A DNA stretch of 5,934 bases from NCBI GenBank assembly GCA_009693225.1, contig SHXP01000147.1:1-5934 (forward strand), written 5' to 3'. This document shows positions 1-5,790 of the stretch, piece after piece. The translations under genes were made by a program, and so were the position numbers. This stretch comes from Limnohabitans sp. (GTDB lineage Bacteria; Pseudomonadota; Gammaproteobacteria; Burkholderiales; Burkholderiaceae_C). A model generated the notes under the pieces. That model saw only the letters and a program-made list of their open reading frames with translations. It made no database searches and was not told the DNA's origin. Position 1 is the stretch's first letter. Each line of letters opens with the position of its first letter.

Positions 1-837
1 CATTTGACGCGGACGGCAAGGCCAGCGGCGGATTTTTCTGGGGCGGCCGTACCGCGAGCTTGCAGGCCTAGGCGCTGGAGCCCTTTTTGAATCCGCTGGA
101 AATGGCCAACCTGGATGTCTCGTCTGTGGTGCAAAAGCTATCTTGGGCGACTTATGTCGATCGCTTTAGCGCATTGAACAGTGCCGGCATCTAGCAAGAA
201 CCCAGCCGGGCGTTTAGCGCCATGGCCGTGGCGCTGGCCGCCTACTAGAGAGAAGACACGGATTTACACCGCTTTGACAGCCGGTTTGATCTGGTCATGC
301 AAGGCCGTGCGCCATTCAATGCCGCCGAGGAACGCGGCTGGGCCTTGTTCAAAGAACCGGAGAAGGGCAATTGCGCAGCCTGCCACACCGCTGAAGCTGA
401 AGCCAACGACTCGCCGCCGCTGTTAACCGACGACAGCTATGACAACCTGGGTGTGCCCCGGCATCCCTTGACAGGCGGCGAAGACAGGCGCAGCTGTCAC
501 GACCTGGTTTTGTGCAGGAACAAGTCGCTGCCGGCGAGCATTCGCGCGGCCGGGCTGTGCGGCGCGTTCAAAGTGCCGTCATTGCGCAATGTGGCGGTGC
601 GCCAGGCTTGTTTCCACAATGCCGCAATGACCGATTTGCGCGAGGTGCTGGCGTTTTATGCAACGCGCGACACCGACCCCCGGCGCTGGTACGGTCCGGG
701 GCCGGCCTTCAACGACATTCCCCCGGACCACCGGCGCAACGTCAACCGCAACGAAGTGCCTTACGGCCAGAAACCCGATGAACAGCCACGCCTGAGCGAG
801 CAGGACATTGACGACTTACTGACTTTTCTGCACACCC

Positions 838-1023
838 TTATCGACGCTGATCTGGCGGGATCAGCTGCAAAGCCTCGGGTCGCAGCTGCTGCTGCAAGCG
901 TTGCGGCTCGCGCGGATCCGCCAGCTGCAAGCCCCAGGGTCGCCAATCACCCTTGAGCCAGGCGGCCAGGCCCAGGTTCAGCACACACAAGAGCAGCGTC
1001 AGCCACCAGCGCCAGTGTTTCAT
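838..1023 (-). CDS. Small single-pass membrane protein downstream of birA
   Basis: A 61-residue protein with a basic, Trp-rich start (MKHWRWW) followed by a hydrophobic segment at residues 6-22. The rest is polar, with REPQRL and RPEALQL. This looks like an uncleaved N-terminal anchor with a short periplasmic tail. The pattern matches the N-terminus of a longer protein that I recall in the birA-coaX region of Burkholderiales, some members of which carry a C-terminal SPOR domain. That recall is not verified. Its ATG overlaps the birA stop (ATGA), a typical sign of translational coupling. The protein stops at a TAA (838-840) that lies inside the end of the convergent peroxidase pseudogene, so the C-terminal part may have been lost. 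Function unknown. The overlap and the anchor-like N-terminus support a real gene; whether it is full length is open. Confidence 0.65.
   Translation of the reverse strand: MKHWRWWLTLLLCVLNLGLAAWLKGDWRPWGLQLADPREPQRLQQQLRPEALQLIPPDQRR
846..865. repeat. Inverted repeat at the tail-to-tail gene junction
   Basis: GCTGATC (846-852) and GATCAGC (859-865) form a perfect 7-bp stem with a 6-base loop. It sits where peroxidase homology ends and just inside the 3' end of the small minus-strand gene. No T-run follows on either strand, so it is a poor intrinsic terminator. It could be a convergent terminator of another kind or a mark of rearrangement. Confidence 0.45.
862..943. repeat. Imperfect 22-base direct repeat pair
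   Basis: Bases 862-883 and 922-943 match at 18 of 22 positions, starting with the shared CAGCTGCAA and ending with GGGTCGC. In the minus-strand small protein they encode the two similar stretches RPWGLQLADP and RPEALQLIPP, so this may be a small internal duplication in that gene. Confidence 0.5.
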
Positions 1024-1832
1024 GCCGGCCCCGCTTCAGCGATATGGACTTCGTCGCTGCTGACCGGTATGCGACCGCAGTCGCTGTCCAGCCACAGCAC
1101 CCCCTGTTCATCGACACCGGCGGCGCAACCCCGGCTGCCGTCAGGCAATTGTAATTGCTTGCCCAGCAAGGCATCGCGACGGGCGAATTCATCCGCAAAT
1201 GCGGCAAAGCCGAGGGCGCAAAACCGGCCCAGACCCGACACAAGGCCCGGCAGTATGCGATGCAGCAGTTCCAGCGCCGTGGTGTGCGGCCCCAGCAGCG
1301 CACGCAAGCCGGCAGGCTCGGTGCGGTAGTCAGCGGCGGGCGGGGTGGCCAGGTTCAGGCCTATGCCGATGACAACAAAGCGGGCTTGGCCGGTATCGCC
1401 CTGACGCAGCACGGTTTCAATCAGTATGCCGCCGAGTTTGCGCGGTGACTGCCAGGGCGCGAGCATCAAATCGTTTGGCCATTTCAAGCCTATGCCCTTG
1501 TCCAAGCCGGGGTCCAGCGCTTCGGCCAGGCAGCAACCCACCGCTAGCGACAAACTCGACCAGTTCTGCGGCGACAGGGTCAGACCCAGCGACATCAGCA
1601 AGGCGTCGCCCGCTCGGCTGTGCCATTGGCGGCCCTGGCGGCCGCGACCGGCGCTTTGCTGGTCAGCCAGCAATAAACAGGTGCGGGTGTCGCCCGCGCG
1701 GGCGCGGCGCATCAGCTCGGTATTGGTGGAATCTATCTCGCTGACGTGTTCCACCCGGGCTTGCGGATCAAGCGGGGCCAGCAGCAACTGCAAGCCGGCC
1801 AGTTGACTGTGCATCACATGTTCGACTGACAT
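1020..1832 (-). CDS. birA: Biotin--[acetyl-CoA-carboxylase] ligase, lacking the DNA-binding domain
   Basis: Cytoplasmic enzyme that activates biotin with ATP to biotinyl-5'-AMP and transfers it to the lysine of biotin carboxyl carrier proteins such as AccB. The 270-residue protein has the BPL/LplA core: EIDSTN (32-37), the biotinyl-AMP loop GRGRQGRQW (62-70), KWPND (117-121), KLGGIL (132-137) and GIGLNL (156-161). A short C-terminal SH3-like domain follows (about 216-270). There is no N-terminal winged helix, so it should not act as a biotin-operon repressor as E. coli BirA (about 320 residues) does. The ATG at 1830-1832 was chosen because it leaves a 28-base gap to the SET gene and starts shortly before the fold. 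A GTG at 1902-1904 would overlap the SET gene, and an ATG at 1812-1814 is also possible. No clear Shine-Dalgarno sequence precedes any of them. It probably shares a transcript with the SET gene upstream and the small gene downstream. Confidence 0.95.
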   Translation of the reverse strand: MSVEHVMHSQLAGLQLLLAPLDPQARVEHVSEIDSTNTELMRRARAGDTRTCLLLADQQSAGRGRQGRQWHSRAGDALLMSLGLTLSPQNWSSLSLAVGCCLAEALDPGLDKGIGLKWPNDLMLAPWQSPRKLGGILIETVLRQGDTGQARFVVIGIGLNLATPPAADYRTEPAGLRALLGPHTTALELLHRILPGLVSGLGRFCALGFAAFADEFARRDALLGKQLQLPDGSRGCAAGVDEQGVLWLDSDCGRIPVSSDEVHIAEAGPA

Positions 1833-1860
1833 GGGCGTGCGCGGGTGCGAAGCGGGCGCT

Positions 1861-2334
1861 TCAGTCTTTGTGCGACAGCAAGGTGCCGCAACAGACCCGG
1901 GCACCGCAGAGGCAGGGGTAATCGGCCAGCAGCTCGGGGGTGTATTTTTCGTCGATCACCAGACCGTAGTCGTAGTTCAGTTCTTCGCCGGCTTTGATCT
2001 TGCGCAGCGTACGGATAAAAATTCGCCCGCCGGCCTCGTCGGCCTCGCAGTTCGGCGCACACGAATGGTTGATCCAGCGTGCGTTGTTGCCGCCGTAGAG
2101 TCCATCGATCACATTTTTTTTGCTGACGTGAAAATAAAAGGTGTGGTTAGGATCGTTCGGATCGTGGGGATGGCGTTTTTGCGCTTTTTTCCAGCTGATG
2201 ACCTCGCCGGTGTATTCGATGATGATTTCGCCTTTGGCGATAGGCACCAGGGCAAACACGCCCTTGCCATGCACGCCTGAGTTGCGGACTTCAATGCGAT
2301 TGCCATGGGCAGGTGCGATGATGGGGTAGGTCAA
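1861..2334 (-). CDS. SET-domain protein-lysine N-methyltransferase
   Basis: Predicted S-adenosylmethionine-dependent lysine methyltransferase of the small bacterial SET family; target unknown. From the proposed TTG start it has 157 residues, nearly all SET domain. SGVHGKGVFA (19-28) forms the first cofactor-binding strand, EYTGEVI is at 40-46, and YFHV (67-70) is in the middle. RWINHSCAPNCE (86-97) is the pseudoknot motif that binds the cofactor, and EELNYDY (117-123) holds the catalytic tyrosine. A post-SET zinc cluster follows, with Cys at 141, 143 and 148, and an extra Cys149 where relatives usually have Arg. No in-frame ATG lies near the fold. TTG at 2332-2334 is preferred because it adds only a short leader and has a weak AGAG eight bases upstream. 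The frame stays open to 2625, but that part is antisense to topB and encodes no family sequence. It is divergent to topB and co-directional with birA, 28 bases away. Confidence 0.9.
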   Translation of the reverse strand: MTYPIIAPAHGNRIEVRNSGVHGKGVFALVPIAKGEIIIEYTGEVISWKKAQKRHPHDPNDPNHTFYFHVSKKNVIDGLYGGNNARWINHSCAPNCEADEAGGRIFIRTLRKIKAGEELNYDYGLVIDEKYTPELLADYPCLCGARVCCGTLLSHKD

Positions 2335-2397
2335 GTTGAAAACTCTGGTAAGTTGAATACGTACATGTGCGCGTGCGCGCGCACGCGAGGAAGTTGA
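2333..2397. repeat. Three copies of AAGTTGA in the divergent control region
   Basis: AAGTTGA occurs at 2333-2339, 2350-2356 and 2391-2397, all on the + strand. The first two are 17 bases apart and the third is 41 bases further, beyond the alternating tract. They could be binding sites for a regulator, and the TTGAA part could serve as a -35-like element for topB. No matching good -10 box was found, so no promoter is called. Confidence 0.35.
2357..2387. promoter_or_regulatory. 31-base alternating purine-pyrimidine tract (potential Z-DNA) with 18-bp palindrome
   Basis: Every base from 2357 to 2387 alternates purine and pyrimidine without exception, first as AT/AC/GT steps and then as almost pure GC/GT steps. 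Within it, 2370-2387 (CGCGTGCGCGCGCACGCG) is a perfect 18-bp palindrome. It lies midway between the divergent SET and topB starts, 32 bases before the topB ATG. Such tracts can turn to left-handed DNA or extrude a cruciform under negative supercoiling. A regulatory role is inference; the sequence pattern is certain. Confidence 0.6.
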
Positions 2398-2405
2398 TTG
2401 TATGC

Positions 2406-2410
2406 AAGGA
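2406..2410 (+). promoter_or_regulatory. Ribosome binding site of topB
   Basis: AAGGA at 2406-2410 lies eight bases before the ATG at 2419 but only two bases before the in-frame ATG at 2413. This decides the start in favour of 2419, giving the N-terminus MSKTLVIAEKPS expected for the family. Confidence 0.75.
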
Positions 2411-2418
2411 TTATGTTC

Positions 2419-5325
2419 ATGAGTAAAACACTGGTCATCGCTGAGAAACCTTCTGTGGCGCAAGACATCGTCAAGGCGCTCACACCGAGCGCGGGTAAAT
2501 TTGAAAAGCACGACGATCATTTCGAAAATGACACTTACGTGGTCACCAGCGCTGTCGGCCATCTGGTCGAAATACAGGCACCCGAAGAATTCGACGTCAA
2601 ACGCGGTAAGTGGAGTTTTGCGCACCTGCCGGTGATCCCGCCTTATTTCGATTTAAAGCCGGTGGAGAAAACCAAGTCGCGCCTGGCCGCTGTGGTCAAG
2701 CAGGCCAAGCGCAAGGATGTGAGCGCCATCATCAACGCCTGTGACGCCGGACGCGAGGGTGAGCTGATCTTCCGCCTGATTGAACAATATGCAGACGGCA
2801 AAAAACCGCTGGACAAGCCGGTCAAACGCCTGTGGCTGCAATCGATGACTCCACAGGCCATACGCGACGGTTTCGGCAGTTTGCGCAGCGCTGCGCAAAT
2901 GCAGGGGCTGGCCGACGCGGCCCGCAGCCGCTCCGAGGCCGACTGGCTGGTCGGCATCAACGGCACGCGTGCCTTCACCGCGTTCAATTCGCGCGACGGC
3001 GGTTTCTTTCTGACCACCGTCGGCCGGGTGCAAACGCCGACGCTGTCGGTGGTGGTCGAGCGCGAAGAGCTGATCCGCAAATTCGTCAGCCGCGATTACT
3101 GGGAAATCCATGCCAGCTTTGCCGCGCAGCCCGGCAGCTACGCGGGCAAATGGTTCAACCCGCAACACAAAAAAGACTCTGACGACGCCGAGATAAAAGA
3201 AGACCGGGTCTGGACCCTGGCCGAGGCGCAGGCCATTGCCGACGCAGTACGCAAGCAAACGGCCAGCGTCACCGAAGAAAGCAAACCCAGCAGCAAAGGC
3301 AGCCCGGGACTGTTCGACCTGACCAGCTTGCAGCGCGAGGCCAACGGCCGCTTCGGCTTCTCGGCCAAAACCACTTTGTCTCTGACGCAAAGCCTGTACG
3401 AGCGGCATAAGGCGCTGACCTACCCGCGAACCGATTCACGCCATCTGCCCGAAGACTATTTGCCCACGGTCAAAGACACCATGCAAATGCTGGCCAAAAG
3501 CAATATGGGCCACCTGTCGCCGTTTGCCAAAACCGCCATCGCCCAGGGCTATATGAAACCGACCAAAAAAGTGTTTGACAACACCAAGGTCAGCGATCAC
3601 TTTGCCATCATCCCGACGCTGGAAGCACCCAGCGGCTTGTCTGTCGCCGAACAAAAGCTGTACGATTTCGTGGTGCGCCGCTTCATCGCCGTGTTCTACC
3701 CGTCGGCACAGTTCATGGACACCACGCGCATCAGCCAGGTGCCTGCAGCAGGAAATGACCACCATTTCAAAACCACCGGGCGCGTCTTGATCGACCCGGG
3801 CTGGCAGGCGATTTACGGCAAGGAAGTCGACGAGGAAGAAGACAAAGAGTCCGGCAAGATACTGGTCAAGCTGGGCGCTGGTGAAAAGCCGCGCGTCGAA
3901 GACGCCGCCCCCAAGGGCGTGAAAACCCGCCCGCCTGCACGCTACAGCGAGGCCACCTTGCTGGGCGCGATGGAAGGCGCGGGCAAAACCGTGGAAGACG
4001 ACGAACTGCGCGAAGCCATGCAGGAAAAAGGCTTGGGCACGCCGGCCACACGCTCGTCCATCATCGAAGGTTTGCTGAACGAAAAATATATGCTGCGCGA
4101 AGGCCACGAACTGATACCGACGGCCAAGGCGTTTCAATTGATGACGCTGCTGCGCGGTCTGGGCGTGGAGGAATTGTCACGCGCCGACCTGACCGGCGAC
4201 TGGGAATTCAAACTCTCGCAAATGGAAAAAGGCAAACTCTCTCGCGAAGCCTTTATGCAGGACATCGCCGAGATGACTGGACGCATGGTGAAAAAGGCCA
4301 AGGAATATGACCGCGACACCATCCCCGGCGACTACGCCACGCTGACCACACCCTGCCCGAACTGCGGCGGCGTGGTCAAAGAAAACTACCGCCGCTACAC
4401 CTGCATCGGCAAACCCGGTGCCCTGGGCACCACGAACGCCGAAGGCGAATCCGAAGGACCGGGTTGCGGCTTCTCGTTCGGCAAAACACCGGCCGGACGT
4501 ACCTTTGAATTGACCGAGGTGGAACAGTTTTTACATAAGAAGAAGATCGGGCCGCTGGACGGTTTCCGTTCCAAAGCCGGCTGGCCGTTCGCCGCCGAGA
4601 TCGCGCTGAAATACAGCGACGAAGAGAAAAACTGGAAGCTGGAGTTTGACTTCGGTGGCGACAAAAACGCCGAAGGCAGCGGCGAAATCGTCGAGTTCAC
4701 CGATGCCGTCAACTTGGGCGTCTGCCCGAAGTGTGGCAGCAAGGTGCACGAACACGGCGCCAACTACGTGTGCAGCAAATCGGTGCCCACGCATGCGCAG
4801 CCGACACCGAGCTGCGATTTCAAATCCGGGCACGTCATCCTGCAACAGGTGATCGAGCATGACCAGATACAAAAGCTGCTGGCCACCGGCAAAACCGACT
4901 TGCTGGAGAAGTTTGTCTCAATGCGCACCCGCCGCGCTTTCAAGGCATATCTGACCTGGGATCCGGAAGCAGGCAAGGTGACTTTTGCGTTCGAGCCCAG
5001 CAAGTACCCGAAAAAAGGCGGCGCACCGACCACCGCTGCGCTTGCCAAAGCGGCGGGCAAAACACTGCCCGGCAAGAAAACACCGGTCGCAAAAAAAGCG
5101 GCCGGCAAAGCTCCGAGCGCGGCTCTGGCAGCGGTGATCGGTGATGAAGCAGTGGCGCGTACCGAGGTGATGAAAAAGCTGTGGGACTACATCAAGACCA
5201 ACAACCTGCAAGACCCTAAAGACAAACGCAACATACATGCGGACGTGAAATTACAGGCCCTGTTCGGCAAGGCGACGGTCGGTATGTTTGAGATTGCCGG
5301 GTTGATCGGGCCGCATTTGACTTGA
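2419..5325 (+). CDS. topB: DNA topoisomerase III with C-terminal SWIB/MDM2 domain
   Basis: Type IA topoisomerase that cuts one DNA strand through a 5'-phosphotyrosine, passes a strand and reseals. The family mainly unlinks replication and recombination intermediates. The 968 residues are far more than E. coli TopB (about 650). Order: Toprim domain with LVIAEKPS (5-12, Glu9) and DAGREGE (109-115, the variant with Gly in place of the second Asp, as in other TopB proteins); VGRVQTPTL (201-209); active-site Tyr335 in TYPRTDS; ATRSSII (543-549). Two four-cysteine zinc motifs follow (Cys646/649/662/683 and Cys769/772/785/799). Then comes a Lys/Ala/Pro/Gly-rich linker (about 864-899) with KAAGK-type repeats resembling histone H1 tails. 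The end is a SWIB domain (about 900-967) with RTEVMKKLWDYIKTNNLQDP and a final LIGPHL. The gene is intact, well spaced from its AAGGA site, divergent from the SET gene and ends in TGA. No clear terminator was found after it. Confidence 0.96.
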   Translation: MSKTLVIAEKPSVAQDIVKALTPSAGKFEKHDDHFENDTYVVTSAVGHLVEIQAPEEFDVKRGKWSFAHLPVIPPYFDLKPVEKTKSRLAAVVKQAKRKDVSAIINACDAGREGELIFRLIEQYADGKKPLDKPVKRLWLQSMTPQAIRDGFGSLRSAAQMQGLADAARSRSEADWLVGINGTRAFTAFNSRDGGFFLTTVGRVQTPTLSVVVEREELIRKFVSRDYWEIHASFAAQPGSYAGKWFNPQHKKDSDDAEIKEDRVWTLAEAQAIADAVRKQTASVTEESKPSSKGSPGLFDLTSLQREANGRFGFSAKTTLSLTQSLYERHKALTYPRTDSRHLPEDYLPTVKDTMQMLAKSNMGHLSPFAKTAIAQGYMKPTKKVFDNTKVSDHFAIIPTLEAPSGLSVAEQKLYDFVVRRFIAVFYPSAQFMDTTRISQVPAAGNDHHFKTTGRVLIDPGWQAIYGKEVDEEEDKESGKILVKLGAGEKPRVEDAAPKGVKTRPPARYSEATLLGAMEGAGKTVEDDELREAMQEKGLGTPATRSSIIEGLLNEKYMLREGHELIPTAKAFQLMTLLRGLGVEELSRADLTGDWEFKLSQMEKGKLSREAFMQDIAEMTGRMVKKAKEYDRDTIPGDYATLTTPCPNCGGVVKENYRRYTCIGKPGALGTTNAEGESEGPGCGFSFGKTPAGRTFELTEVEQFLHKKKIGPLDGFRSKAGWPFAAEIALKYSDEEKNWKLEFDFGGDKNAEGSGEIVEFTDAVNLGVCPKCGSKVHEHGANYVCSKSVPTHAQPTPSCDFKSGHVILQQVIEHDQIQKLLATGKTDLLEKFVSMRTRRAFKAYLTWDPEAGKVTFAFEPSKYPKKGGAPTTAALAKAAGKTLPGKKTPVAKKAAGKAPSAALAAVIGDEAVARTEVMKKLWDYIKTNNLQDPKDKRNIHADVKLQALFGKATVGMFEIAGLIGPHLT

Positions 5326-5425
5326 GGCCATTGTTGCGGTGACAGGTACGTCAAGATATTCCAAGCTTATACGGGATACAGGGTCTTTCGTATCGGTAAC
5401 GCCAACTGAAAAGAATTATGACCAT

Positions 5426-5692
5426 TCAATGCGTTATTTCTTGGTAGGCAATGCCAAGCCCATCAGTAACTTACAGCAAACGCTTGTCGCGTGTCCATAA
5501 TGTGGATGCACTCAATTTCGCGGCTGCACACAGGCGAACATCCACATAACCGATGCCGCGCCTGTGGAGTGCGTGTATCTCCATAAAGCGCAATACATCG
5601 TTGTCAGTCGCCTGCGTGGCAGCAGGTAAGCCGCACAATAAGTCCAAGGGATGGTCTGAAAAACTCAGTTTAAAAAAGTCCTCGGTCAGCAA
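5426..5692 (-). pseudogene. VapC-type PIN-domain toxin, C-terminal remnant
   Basis: The frame reads DLLCGLPAATQATDNDVL, then RFMEIHALHRRGIGYVDVRL, then LWTRDKRLL, closely following the C-terminal half of VapC toxins, which are small PIN-domain ribonucleases. Two late acidic positions are present, the Asp in GYVDV and the Asp in TRD. The N-terminal half with the first catalytic Asp is missing; recognisable homology begins near 5647, and residues upstream of that do not look like VapC. A TAA at 5471-5473 stops the frame early. Reading on gives VTDGLGIAYQEITH and then TGA at 5426-5428, which fits the usual VapC ending. The gene is therefore broken at both ends. No VapB antitoxin gene is visible. 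The IS5 fragment lies immediately upstream in the reading direction, so transposition may have removed the 5' half. Confidence 0.75.
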
Positions 5693-5775
5693 ATCTTCAC
5701 CATGTGAAATTTGCCATGATCCGATCGCAAAATCACTCTCTTTTGCGGCATTCTCAAGCGATTTCTCCCCTCACT
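5648..5775 (-). other. Unassigned stretch between vapC remnant and IS end
   Basis: On the minus strand the vapC frame stays open here from a TGA at 5771-5773. It begins GEKSLENAAKESD and includes FAIGSWQISHGEDLLTED. I do not recognise it. There is no credible start codon with a ribosome site apart from a TTG at 5692. It may be a filler from a deletion, part of a lost antitoxin gene or the end of another element. Confidence 0.3.
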
Positions 5776-5790
5776 GAGGGCTTTTGCCCT
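5768..5790. repeat. Overlapping inverted repeats next to the IS end
   Basis: CCCTCA (5768-5773) pairs with TGAGGG (5775-5780). The AGGGC at 5777-5781 can instead pair with GCCCT (5786-5790) around a TTTT loop. On the + strand the second hairpin is followed by GTTTT and resembles a weak terminator pointing into the transposase from behind. It may also include the terminal inverted repeat of the insertion sequence. Confidence 0.4.

Larger units (their letters stand above)
1..956 (+). pseudogene. Di-haem cytochrome c peroxidase / MauG-like protein, decaying pseudogene, 5' end outside window
   Basis: Intact relatives are periplasmic di-haem proteins that reduce hydrogen peroxide or oxidise other substrates. 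The frame starting at base 3 reads as the family's C-terminal part: GGRTASL then FLNPLEMAN (69-120), the second haem site CAACH (about 373-387), SYDNLGVPRH (about 435-465), FKVPSLRNVAVRQACFHN (about 567-620), LREVLAFYATRDTDP (about 636-680), NVNRNEVPY and a final FLHTLIDAD ending near 852. The frame is cut by three TAG codons at 69-71, 192-194 and 246-248. The first lies where relatives have Gln; the third would suit Gln. Erosion also shows in HNA for the usual HNG and CHDLVLCRN where relatives have something like YFDLGLCG. From about 853 to the TGA at 954-956 the frame only reads the antisense of the next gene. The first haem site is outside the window. Family and pseudogene status are both strongly supported; the exact subfamily is not. 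Confidence 0.85.

Noticed and set aside
1..956. Genetic-code change with TAG reassigned to an amino acid
   Set aside because: The stops are confined to one eroded gene, and the intact genes in this window have no in-frame TAG.
901..1329. 142-codon open frame on the plus strand opposite birA
   Set aside because: Antisense to birA and the small gene, with no family resemblance.
2398..2418. Longer topB starting at TTG 2398 or ATG 2413
   Set aside because: The AAGGA site is correctly spaced only for the ATG at 2419, and the family begins with M-x-K-T-L-V-I-A-E-K-P-S.
2335..2625. N-terminal extension of the SET protein up to an ATG at 2623-2625
   Set aside because: It is antisense to the topB N-terminus and to the alternating tract, which translates as repeated Arg-Ala, and contains no family sequence.
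2653..3408. 251-codon open frame on the minus strand inside topB
   Set aside because: It is a high-GC antisense shadow of an intact, well-conserved gene, with no recognisable domain.
3436..4137. 233-codon open frame on the minus strand inside topB
   Set aside because: Antisense shadow of topB; composition reflects complementary codons and no motif is seen.
5369..5395. Possible terminator hairpin after topB (GATAC/GTATC and ATACG/CGTAT pairs)
   Set aside because: Stems are only five base pairs with long loops and no T-run follows.
5553..5777. 74-codon open frame on the plus strand
   Set aside because: It is antisense to the vapC remnant, whose minus-strand reading gives clear PIN-domain motifs.
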